Below, in pieces: positions 22,159-32,360 of a stretch of DNA of 64,000 bases. Each line of letters opens with the position of its first letter. Within the stretch, counting starts at the first letter, position 1. The position numbers and the translations under genes are program-made. The stretch comes from Isoetes taiwanensis (Eukaryota; Streptophyta; Lycopodiopsida; Isoetales; Isoetaceae): contig JAJEKV010000034.1 of NCBI GenBank assembly GCA_021234155.1, forward strand, positions 1,116,001-1,180,000, read 5' to 3'. The notes under the pieces are model-generated. The model was given only the letters and a program-made list of their open reading frames with translations. It was not told the origin of the DNA and ran no database searches.

Positions 22159-22505
22159 TTATCGCAATTGATGTCCAGTATCATGAGGCTCACACCCAAT
22201 GGGCTCATCTCTATAAGGAGCTGCATGATTATAGTTGTTGAGGCTTTCAATCACAGTTTGTGAGTAATGATCACCTCTGTCTATCCTGATGTTGTGAAGC
22301 ATACAACAAGCAATGATGATTCTGGACAAAGCTTTCTTGTTAGGCTTATAAAGCTTCCTATTAAGCAGCTGCCAAGACTTTTTAAGAAGACCAAAAGAAC
22401 GCTCCACAGGCATATGCATATAATTGTACCTATCAGTTTTAGGAGGTAATGTTGTACCAGGAAAAGGTACAATGAGCCATGGCAGCAATGGGTAAGATTT
22501 CCAAG
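22159..22505 (-). pseudogene. Harbinger transposase, C-terminal half
   Basis: The - strand frame begins at KSYP-LLPWLIVPFPGTTLPP. It continues MHMPVERSFGLLKKSWQLL and IIACCMLHNIRID, the block with the last acidic residue (VERSFG) of the DDE_Tnp_4 domain. It lacks the N-terminal half, which lies next to it on the other strand. In the family this enzyme cuts and joins element ends at TWA targets. Confidence 0.85.
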
Positions 22506-23150
22506 TTCAAGAAACGACTTCTTGGTTGCTTTCTGACAATAAAAATGATGAAGAACAACAAGAGAGAATGTCAGCCATATGTCCTATTCTTATCAATATT
22601 GTCAGAAGAATTACATCTTCTCAGAGGTACTCTAACCGGAATTAGATATGGACAATGTACATTAGACCTCGCTCAATTCATTGGTGGTACCATTTTGAGA
22701 TTATATGATGATAGTAGATGCAACTAGATTCAAAGATCTTTTTCAAATTTCTCGAGGTACCTTTCGTTACATTTGTGAATTGGTTGCGCCTGAACTGACA
22801 GGTGAAGACATGGTTAGAATGAAGCGTGGTTTTCAAGCTATCCATGGCTTTCCTAATTGTTGTGGAGCCATCGACGCCACACACATTGTCATGGAGCTCC
22901 CTGAATATAAAAGTGAAGTTGACTAGTTTGACAGAGAGAAGAACTTCTCTATGCTAGTGCAAGCCATTGTTGACAGTCGAAGTAGATTTTTGGATGTTGT
23001 TGCTAGATATCCTGGTAGTGTAAATGATGCGCGATAGCTTAGAATTTCAAATTTTGCCCATCTAGTTGAAAGAGGTGAGAGGTTGAACGGTGCATCAATC
23101 CAAATATCGGGTCAGAGTATTCCTGAATACATTCTTGGAAAATCGCAACC
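22506..23150 (+). pseudogene. Harbinger transposase, N-terminal half (inverted)
   Basis: The + strand reads FQISRGTFRYICELVAPEL, then GFPNCCGAIDATHI (first catalytic Asp), MLVQAIVDSRSRFLDV and YPGSVNDAR (second Asp), then IPEYILGKSQP where homology ends. A stop follows SEVD at 22923 and another follows NDAR. The end KSQP is the same family position at which the - strand half begins (KSYP), so a 630-640 bp inversion explains both halves. Confidence 0.85.
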
Positions 23151-23235
23151 TACGGAGTCGAGGACGAAAGCGCCTTCTATTGACCATGTCTGCCTCCTGA
23201 CACAAGACAACGAAAGGCCCTCATTATGAAGTCGA

Positions 23236-23506
23236 CGGGCGGGCAAATTGAAATTTCAAAATACAGGCGGGCACTTTTTAAAATTGACAGGCGAGCGGGC
23301 AGGAAAATTCAAATGTAAAATTCGAAAGAGGCGGATGGGCGGGCAAATTCAAATTTGAATAAATTTGGAGGCGGATGGGCGGGCAAATTTAAATTTGAAT
23401 AAATTTGGAGAGGCGGCGGGCATGCAAATTCAAATTTGAATAAATTTGGAGAGACGGACCGGCGGCCAAATTTGAAAAATTTCGAAAGCAGATGGGCGGG
23501 CAAAAT
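23236..23506 (+). repeat. GC/AT-alternating minisatellite
   Basis: Units of about 41 bp combine GGCGGATGGGCGGGC with AAATTCAAATTTGAATAAATTTGGA-like sequence. Three good units lie at about 23330, 23371 and 23413, with degenerate ones on both sides. Confidence 0.85.
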
Positions 23507-23818
23507 TTTCTTTTTTCTTTTCCAGGGACTTATTTTTTTCTTTTCTGCCACTTTTCATTTCATTTCTTTTGCGCCTACTCGCCTTTCGCCTCCGCCTCTG
23601 CCTTCCGCCTTCCGCCAGCGCTTAGCGCCTTGCACATTCTCTCTCCTATTCAAACGCTTTCTCTCTCTAGCGCCCTTTGATCCGGGAATGGTCTGAAAAA
23701 TATACGCAGTACAAATACAATGGCACAATCTTTGCTGAAAATTCGGGAGCCAGGCTCAGGACGTTAGTCTCTCTGTTGTTTCTATTCTTATCGATTTAGA
23801 CTAGCATAGGTTACTATA
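23507..23818. other. Pyrimidine-rich spacer, no gene seen
   Basis: A TTTTC/CGCCT-rich stretch with no credible ORF, between the minisatellite and the palindromic array. Confidence 0.5.
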
Positions 23819-24395
23819 ATGGCGCGGGCACGCCATTTCTATATGTCGGAGAGCGTGGGCAAGCCGTTGCCACCCTTCCTTATAGAAAATATAGCACGAC
23901 CGCGGTATTTATGAAGTTTTAGCTAAAGCAGCAGTAGTTATATGAAATGGCGCAGGTCCGCCATTTCCAGAATGCCTATGGGTCTTCCTCTGGTGTTAAC
24001 GAGGTGCAGGCATTCTGGAAATGGCGCAGGTGCGCCATTTACTTCAAATGGCATAGGTGCGCCATTTCCATGGTGCTTATGGGTCTCCATATGGTGTTAG
24101 CGAGATGCATGCCATTTCCAAGCCATGAATCTCGTTAACACCAGAGGGAGACCCATAGGCAATGCAAATGGCGTACCTGTGCCATTTGAAGTAAATGGCA
24201 CACCTGCGCCATTTGAAGTAAATGGCGCACTTGCGCCATTTCCATGGTGCTTATGGGTCTCCCTCTGATGTTAACCAGGTGCATGGCTTGGAAATGGCAT
24301 GCACCTCGCTAATACCAGAAGGAGACCCATAAGCACCATGGAAATGGCGCAGGTGCGCCATTTACTTCAAATGGCGCAGGTGCGCCATTTGCAGT
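23819..24395. repeat. Dense palindromic array
   Basis: Two building blocks alternate. Block 1 is a perfect short palindrome, AAATGGCGCA and its reverse complement around GG, with several complete or slightly mutated copies (about 23946, 24019, 24048, 24165-24240, 24342, 24369). Block 2 contains ATGGGTCTCC(C)TCTGGTG and is present in + orientation (about 23979, 24077, 24252) and - orientation (about 24125, 24303). The region could fold into long hairpins. It has no coding content. Confidence 0.85.
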
Positions 24396-24812
24396 TTCAC
24401 GTTAAGCATCGTGCTGAGTGGATACATGTCATTTTCTTATCATGTTTATCTTGCAGCCATTGCTGCGCCGAAGGCACAGAACGTCGTCACATCAAACTCC
24501 ATTAGCATTAAGGATAGGATCTTCATGAAGACCAGGATCTTTGGAAAGATTATCCCATTTCGGCACATTAGAAGAGAAACGGTGCATTTCTTTCGAGAAA
24601 AAAGGCCAAAATCAGCAAAATCACCAAATTTAATGAAAGAGGAAGAATTTTTGTGGACAAGACTTAATTGAGAAAGAAGATCGCCTTGCTAAGGTGGAGG
24701 AAGAAGCATAAAATTGTGCAAGAAAATGAGAGATCCTGTGTTTAGGGTTTTTGGTATACTCGTCATTTTTTTGGTCAATTTCCAGATAAAAGAACAGATG
24801 AAAACAACAAAT
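24396..24812. other. AT-rich spacer, no gene seen
   Basis: No domain, repeat or RNA gene was recognised. Confidence 0.4.
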
Positions 24813-24985
24813 AGCATCGATCCGAGCCATCGGATCGCCATTCTGGGAAAGGACGAGCTGCTATATAAGGCTATTTCCTCTTTCGCACCGGTTATCGGCG
24901 TCTTCTCACAGCAGCTCTTCTTCTATTCTCGTTGCTCTTCTTCTATTCTCGTTGCTTCTCTTCTGTTGCCGTTGCTTCCCTCCTT
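24813..24985 (+). promoter_or_regulatory. Palindrome plus TATA module, copy 1 (left end of large element)
   Basis: CGATCCGA-GCCA-TCGGATCG, a perfect 8-bp hairpin, is followed at 24840 by ATTCTGGGAAAGGAC and a TATA box CTATATAAGG at 24861-24870, then a C/T-rich leader. The whole ~150 bp recurs almost unchanged at 38314-38455. Confidence 0.75.
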
Positions 24986-24999
24986 TCGTCATCGGCATC

Positions 25000-27900
25000 C
25001 TCCTCATCCTCGATCTTTTCCTTATTTTTGCCCTGATCACCATCGTCCCTTTGACAGGTCAGCTCTTGTATTTTTCCTCCTTTTCGCCCTCACCATCGTC
25101 TTTTTCGAGGTAAGCTCTTATTTCTCTCCAAGGTAAGCTCTTATTTCTCTCCCATGCATGATCATTTACTTAGCATAGTGTGGCATAGAGATTTGTGATG
25201 CTTGTTTGTACTCTCTATTGATTACAGCTACTTTTTGTTGTTTGTGCTTCATGCTCATGGCGGAATTATATCGTTGAGGAGGTTTTGATTATGTAACAGA
25301 GTTCTGTGGTGCTTATTTTCCAATTTGGTCTTAGGTGATTTGTGCATGCATTTATGTTATGGGCAATGGAACTTATGGAGTTATCTTAGTCGCCTGGCCA
25401 TTGTTCATGCATGACGGAATTCAATAATCCTATTCTTCATCGACCACGCCATCTGATGGGCCATCTCCTCTATTTTGCTATGCCAGTTTTGAATGCCAGT
25501 GTTCTTTTTACCAATTTCTTTGCACTTAAGTTATTGATTTGTGTTTGGATGTTTTCTGCTTCAAGAAGCTTCGCCACAGCCAAGGTCGTGGCATTATTTG
25601 CAACAGGAGTCGGACATCAGGTTGCTTAGCTTGTTGCAGCCCGTTTGAGATCACTTACGAGGGTTGCAGTTCCGATGCTGTTTAGCTGAGATTTTCCGCT
25701 CTATCAATTTATATTTGGCATCTCTGTTTGAGTTCGGATTTGTGCAGGAGTTTCCGGCTTTCTTCAGATCGTTGGGGTATCAGGCAGGTTTTCCCCTCCA
25801 TTTCTCATCTGTAATCAACCTCCATCCACAGGTTTTCTGCGTTTTCCTCAGACAGCCCAAATTCCATGTTTGCCCTTTAGATCTACACTTGCATGAGCTT
25901 TTTTAGCCATCCACTAATTCGCTGGCATTTTCCTTCATTGAATTCTAGCCTGGGTCGGTTATTGTGCATTATCTGGCGCCACAAGTCCTTCACAGGTTTC
26001 TAGGCTTACATCACTTGCTCAAGCCCCTCTTCACCGGTTCCAGCGGAGGTTTTCAACCATGGCATCATTCTTCTTTGACGGTCACGGTTTGCCTTTGAAG
26101 ATTTTGTCATCCATGCCGCTACTTTTTCCATGCTTAAATAGGCAGCCATGAGTTTCTTCCATAGAGATTTACAGATCTATTCAGCCACTGTATGATGCAA
26201 GCTGTCTCGATGGACGTGTACACAGGATCTGATTCGCAGAGCTGTACAAACGGGCCGATTCACATGCCGGATCGGTGGGCCTGTAAAAAGGGAGCTGTGC
26301 AAGTGGTTGCAGCAGGGCGTGTGGTTACTCCAGTTGGCCACATACTGATTTCGCTTTTCAGATTTTCGTTTGTTTCATAGACCAACATCACTTTTGTTAC
26401 TTTTTAGCACAAATCTCCTACCTAGATAGATACTGAGCCCATGTTTCATGTTCTCTTCTTCTAATTCCGCTTAATTTTACCTTCCACCTTATGCTTCCTT
26501 CACATCGTTTTCTATGGAACTCTCTATACTGCCTTTGTTCAGTCATTTCTTTTAGCTTTTTAAAAATATAGTTTATTATATTTTCTTTACGCCTTTGTTT
26601 CTTTATCACACCTACATGGTTGTATTCCTCCGGTATGTTTTACTTGTGAGTTGTCTGGTTTTTAATTATGATTTGCGGTGTGTTTTCTATACGATGTCTT
26701 TTTGCAAGTATAAATTGTTTTTGACTTATACAGTGCGTTTGGTCATTTGTGGCATGCTAATCCGGGAAATGGTCTACTTGATTTCTTATATGGTGTTGGC
26801 CCATATTAGCCTAATTTGGTCCTAATATTAATCTTTGAATCATTATTTTCATTGTGATATCAGTTGTTGCTCTTATACTTTACGTCTCATTGGATATTTA
26901 CGCAGATTCGTTTTTCCATACGTTGTTTTGCATGCTCATTCACATATTTCTATGGGTTTCTTCGCCTTCTTAATACGTACTACATCTATTGTCATTCTCA
27001 TCTCTGGCACCTTATGTTTTCGTCACTCTTGTTGTTTCCCTTGCTATTATCCCTATGTTGCATTCACGGGATCTATTTTGATAGCGGTCTTCTCATTTTT
27101 AGGTAAGGTCATCTTCACTGTTGAGTTGGTTTTTGTGGGCAATATTTGGAACCTTCTGTCAACTTTCGCGTATTGTTAGTTAAAAGTTTTACTTCTCACC
27201 TATGCCTCGTTGTTTTCGGATTTTTTCTTCTTTGCACTTGTGTTTTTATCGTGGATTCGATGCACCATACTATTTAAATGGGTCTATGCTCTCCTCGCGC
27301 TGTTTTTCTCTTGTTTATGTTCTGGCTCACTTTTTACCTCGGTTTTGTTTTGTGGTCGTTTCCTTGGGATGTTGTCTTGTTTTCATAATTCTACGCTGCA
27401 GTCTCTTGGTTTATTATCTTTTTATTGCCTATAGATTTGTGGCCACCATCTTCCGGGTTGCATTTGTCCTTTTTACATTGATGCATTCCATTTCCATGGT
27501 AGGTTGCAGTAGGGCCTCAATTGCGACATGTATCTCTTTTGTATGTTATTTTTTTATGTTGTGGTTCCCATGTGGTTATATGTGGCATTCCTTTCTGTGT
27601 TTGGGATTTCCCCATGGTGGTTTGGGCTTTATCTTTTGCACTTGTGTTTGTATCTTATGTGTGATGCACTCCACTTGGCTCAGGTGGTATACGTTATTCG
27701 GGTGGTATTATCTTCTACATTCCAGGTTTCCCATAGTTGTTGGGGTTTATTTTTTGCACTTGTGGTTTATCTTGTTTTTTGATGCACCGCACTCTTCAAC
27801 AGTTGTCTGGGTTATTCCGGTTGATTTTCTTGTTTATGTTCTGGCCCGCATTTTTACTTTAGTTTCTTTCTGTGGCCTATGTGTTGTTTCCTCGGGCTGT

Positions 27901-28250
27901 GCTGTTGTTTTTCTATTTTATGTGCTGCATTCTCATGGTTTCATTCTTTTGATTGCCCGAGATTTATTCACCACATTTGCCAGGTTGCACTTTGACTATT
28001 TATGTCTGTTGCCAGTTGTTTACGTATTGTTACCTGACTTGTGTATGCCATCTTAGTTATTTTCAATATTGCTACATGGCTTGTGTTCCGAGTATTCCAT
28101 ATGTTTGGGCATTATAGCATTGTTCATGTTGTGCTTAAGGCGATCGTGTTTTACAATTTTTCTACCCGTTGGGCTCTTGTCTGTGGTTTTTCTTGTTGAT
28201 TTGTTCATTGGCTTGCATTCCTCTTTTCTCATATTTATCCTTGGGCTAAA
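25000..28250 (+). other. T-rich, splice-signal-rich, non-coding stretch with diverged duplications
   Basis: Several CAG/GTAAG-like junctions occur (about 25107-25140, 25745-25850) but no open exon chain can be assembled. The 284-codon frame at 27202-28056 is a low-complexity product of T-richness. Two segments, about 27230-27370 and 27755-27895 (TTTGCACTTGTG..., TTGTTTATGTTCTGGC), are diverged duplicates about 525 bp apart. A shorter ~120-bp repeat lies at 27600-27840. Confidence 0.5.
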
Positions 28251-31200
28251 ACAGTATTCAAATTAAATACCAGATACTTGAAAGACCCAGAGTTTGTGGA
28301 GACCTGCAAAAGTATATGGCAATCGACTTTTAGAACGGGATCTGGTATGGAAACTATGATAACAGCTCTTTCAAATATCAAAAATTACGCCAAAAGTTGG
28401 GGTAGAGCTAAAGTGCAAAAAGAAAGGGAAGAACTGGATTTTCTTTATGGCCAACTCCTCTCACTTAGAGCTTTGGGCCCCAATGATGGGATGGAGGAGA
28501 ATAGGATAATAGAACAGATAAAGACACTAGAAGAGGTCAAGATAGCTGAAAACAGATGTAAAGCAGGATTGACGTGGCTAAAAGAAGCTGATAAATGCAC
28601 AAAGTTCTTCTTCAAGACAGCCAAAGAGAAGAAGAGATCTTCCACACTATCATCCATCACTCAAAATGACGGCTCGATTCTCAAATCCCCAGGAGATCTC
28701 AAAAGGTATCTATTTAACCATTTCAATGCTTTCTTTGGAGAACACAACTTACCATTTCAAGAGACCTTCGAAGAGCTGGTGGTTTCAAAAGTCTCACCTA
28801 TAATGAACTCTAGCCAGCAAGACATATTAAATCTTCCCCTCTCTGTTGAGGACCTTCAAAAGGCCACCTTTTTACTGGCTAAAAATAAATGTCCGGGTAT
28901 GGATGGAATTCCCATCGAATTCTATCAATGCAATTGGGAATGGGTCAAGGATGATATCTTCTCTACATACACAGACTTTATGCAAGCTGAAAATCTAAAT
29001 CCAAGACTGAACACAGGATGTATTGCCCTGGTTCCCAAGAGTAAGGAGCCAAGCACAATCAATGATTGGAGGCCCATCACACTTTTATCTGCTTTCTATA
29101 AAATCATAGCTAAGGCTATGGCAGAGAAGATTAAGCCAATTCTAGCTGAAGGCATCTCACAAGCCCAATCCGGCTTTATGCCGGCCGGGCAGGAGTATCT
29201 TGAGCAATGTCGCAGCAGCATTCGAAGGTTTACACTGGGCTAGAAAAACAAGACAAAAGGTGGCCTATCTAAAGCTAGATTTTACCAAAGCTTACGACGA
29301 TGTCGGATGGAGTTTTTACGCATAAAAATGATGCTCAAAATTTGGGTTGTGGAAATATTTTTTTTCTGAAGGGGGGTCATGAAACTTCGCAATCAGCTCG
29401 AGCCTCAGTCCTATTCCAAGGTGAACCCTCTCCAATATTTGACATAAAGAGGGGCATCGTGCAAGGGTGCCCCTTAGCCCCATTCCTCTTCAATATCGCA
29501 GCGTGTGAAGCACTTTCACAAATATTAGGTGCAAGCCTCTGCAGATGGTATGATTCGAGGGGACTAGAAATGCTAGATGGCTCTCAACAAATATGTAACC
29601 AATACGCAGAGGCGACACATTTCTATTCATAGAGGCGAGGGAAGATAACCCGTCAAGTGCGTGCAAATTACTAGCCTCCTTCTCAATAGCCTCGGGGATG
29701 TCTCATAAACCGGAAAAATGCGCAAAGACAATGGCCGTTGGAAGAACCGCATCCCACATGCTTGACAATCCTACCATGGAAAATAATCCCGGAGGGTGAG
29801 CATTCCAACCTATTAGGAGTTCCATGGGCATCAATATCGCTAATGCACAAATATGGGATGAAATACTACTAGGCCTGCGAAACACTTAAACCGGGTGGAA
29901 GGTGGCAAAGCTATCACTTGCAGGTCGAATTACTGTGGCAAAACATGTGTTAAGCAATACTCATGTCTACACGTCATCAATCTTACTAGCCCCAAAGGAG
30001 AAGGCACGGGAACTAGAAGGGCTAATCTGCAACTTTGTCTGGGGAGGGAATGAAGAAGGGGCAGTGGTCAAAATCGCTTGGTGGAAGTGCAAGAGAGATA
30101 AGGCGTAAGGAGGTATTGGAATGGTCGACATATCATTCAGAGCAAAGTATTAATAGCGAAATTCATATGGATGATCATACGTAATGAGGTGAAGTCTCCG
30201 GTGTATGCATCTCATCAACCGTGCTCTATTAAGCGTCATGTAAGCATAGTAAGGCCTCCGTCAAAGTCTCACTCCCATGGTCACTCTTTTTTTATCTTAA
30301 GCCATGTAGAGAAGCTTCTCCATTCCTGAAGGGATTAATTTCGGCGTGGCAAATCATAAAAAAGCTATTTACGCTTGACGTCAAAAAATTCGAAGCAGAG
30401 ACTTCCCCTCCATGGTGGGTACCGGTGGTACTTGCACAATAAACAAGGCCCCTTAGGTATGGTGGCTGATGCAAGGATCGTAAAAGAGGTGGAAAAATTG
30501 TGGAATAGATTCTTGTGCTCAATGGTACAAGGGAGTATCTGATTAGCCAGTTGGGCAGAATTTCAGTGCACGCTTTGCCTTAAAGGACGCAGACGAGAAT
30601 AATATGGGAATGTGTGGCCCACGGTACTCCCAAACACTATAGCTTCTGAGGAGATCAAAATCCATGGGTTTTGCACCCCGCGATTTTGCCAAATAAGTTT
30701 GTGAAATCAAGTTACAGAAGCCTGAGGACTCAGGGTTTACTTCCAATACCTACCAAATGGGATATAGTAGTCACGGAGGAAAACCTTATAAACATATGGA
30801 GAGATGCGTGGCAGAAATATCTTCCCCCACGGATAAATGTTTTCCTCTGGCAAGTGATACACAGGGTCCCAAGGGTCAATCAACTAGTCGCAAAATGGGA
30901 CAACAACGTCAGCCCAGTATGTCCCTTGTGCGAGGCCGAACAGGAATCCATAGAACATTGTCTGGTGGAGTGTGAGAAGCTGCAAGTAGTATGGGCATGG
31001 AGTCGGATAGCTTTGAATACCCGCTAGGTACCAAGGAACTGTTGTTGGGTATCCTCCCCCTAGAATGGTGCACCATGAAGAAGGTGGCCTTTCATATAGC
31101 TAGGGCCTGGACAATCTGGTCAATATGGAAAAGGAGAAATGCCGTGATCTTTGATGAGAATCAAGCAGACATATCACCATATCAGCTTCTACATATAGTA

Positions 31201-31290
31201 CATGAAAGGCTGAAAAAATTCAGGCTAGTCTTCGAGAGTGAAGAAGAAGTAAAGGTTGAAATTTGGGGCACCTACCTAAGATTACACTAG
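28251..31290 (+). pseudogene. LINE ORF2: reverse transcriptase and C-terminal zinc finger
   Basis: 28251-29243 covers the linker and RT fingers: LAKNKCPGMDGIP, ALVPKSKEPSTINDWRPITLLSAFYKIIAK and QAQSGFMPA. Frameshifts follow. The palm motif that should read YADD reads QYAEAT (about 29607), so both catalytic Asp residues are lost. IKRGIVQGCPLAPFLFNI is preserved before it. 29902-30108 (MAKLSLAGRITVAKHVL..., FVWGG) is the thumb. 30671-31027 holds the zf-RVT finger: VCPLCEAEQESIEHCLVECEK. The enzyme would copy LINE RNA at nicked target DNA; this copy is inactive. Confidence 0.88.
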
Positions 31291-31436
31291 GACGAACAAG
31301 GGAATAGTGCAAGAAGGAGCCATGTAGCTATCTCCATCTCAGATTTGCAGTTGGATACACCCCTGCCATGTGGCTTTGTACCATTCCTTTAAAGTAAATA
31401 AAGTCAATTCTTTATCCCTCAAAAAAAAAAAAAAAA
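28251..31436 (+). mobile_element. 5'-truncated L1-type LINE (LINE-1 of window)
   Basis: Homology to LINE ORF2 starts abruptly at 28251 with TVFKLNTRYLKD, after the endonuclease domain, and ends in a 16-bp poly-A tract at 31421-31436. This is a retrotransposed copy truncated at its 5' end. No clear target duplication was found. Confidence 0.9.
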
Positions 31437-31439
31437 CTT

Positions 31440-31930
31440 TATTGTCTTTTTCTTCCACCCGCTGGGTGATGCTTTTCTCCATCCCCCGGGTATCCTTATG
31501 CATTGTGCTACCCCTGCACATCATATTTGATATTTAGCTTTATTTGTACACAATTTTCTGTTTATCATGTTTTTTCGTCCACCCGCTGGGTGATGCTTTT
31601 CTCCACCCTCTGGGTGATGCTGTCCTCTCTTTTTTTCCGGAATCGTTTCTAATCGCTCACCTCCTTTTCAGTGCTTGTCGTTTTGCAGGCTGCCGCTTCG
31701 CCATTATGCACGTTCTTGTTCTCCTTAATCGCTCATGGGTGCATTCTACGTGTTCCATTTCTTCTCGCGCTTGGTCGTTGGCGCTCCTCTTCATCTCACC
31801 CTCGCTTCGTTCCGTGCCCCGACTCGACCCTGAGTTTTTCGTTGGGCTGGGCTTATAGTTTATGCATTCGCCTCATTTTATTGTTGCGCTCCATTCGTTA
31901 GCCGTGACCCAACTCAGCGGCTTGGAGATT
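31440..31930 (+). repeat. Palindromic CCACCC-GGGTGATGC repeats, cluster 1
   Basis: CCACCCGCTGGGTGATGC and variants occur at about 31457, 31480, 31578 and 31601. Each is a small hairpin (CACCC/GGGTG). They lie inside the large pyrimidine-rich element and recur in cluster 2 at 37920-38160. Confidence 0.75.
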
Positions 31931-31933
31931 TGT

Positions 31934-32108
<175 letters not shown>

Positions 32109-32344
32109 CCTCTTTGTCGTTCTATTAAAAAATTTTTTGCGACTTTTTCTGTTCCATTCAAGTCTTTTGTGACATCTTTTCCACCTCTTTCTCCTTTGTG
32201 GCTAAATTTCTTATATGTATATTCTATATTTGGTTTGGTCCGATACTGGGTTTTGAATATTTGGGGGTTGTGTTTAAGATTCTTCTTTTTTGGCATGATC
32301 ATCGGGGAGGTCTAGTGTTTGTTGGTTCCTTTGTTCACTTTATT

Positions 32345-32360
32345 AGCGCACTTATTTTTT
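32345..32360. repeat. Target-site duplication of LINE-2, left copy
   Basis: AGCGCACTTATTTTTT is repeated exactly at 36264-36279 and brackets the - strand LINE. It also supplies the A/T-rich nick site typical of LINE insertion. Confidence 0.9.

Larger units (their letters stand above)
19116..23160 (+). mobile_element. PIF/Harbinger element relic
   Basis: It contains both Harbinger genes: a Myb/SANT-like ORF (20067-20924) and the DDE transposase (22159-23150). A possible left end GGGTGCATTCCCATTAAACC lies at 19116, reminiscent of Harbinger ends that begin GGG; no matching right end was found. A 323-bp MITE and tandem repeats sit inside. The transposase is rearranged, so the element cannot be autonomous. 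Confidence 0.75.

Noticed and set aside
27202-28056. 284-codon open frame, hydrophobic, looks like a membrane protein
   Set aside because: T-rich low-complexity sequence yields Phe/Leu/Val/Cys codons by composition; neighbouring frames are also long and no domain or conserved pattern is present.
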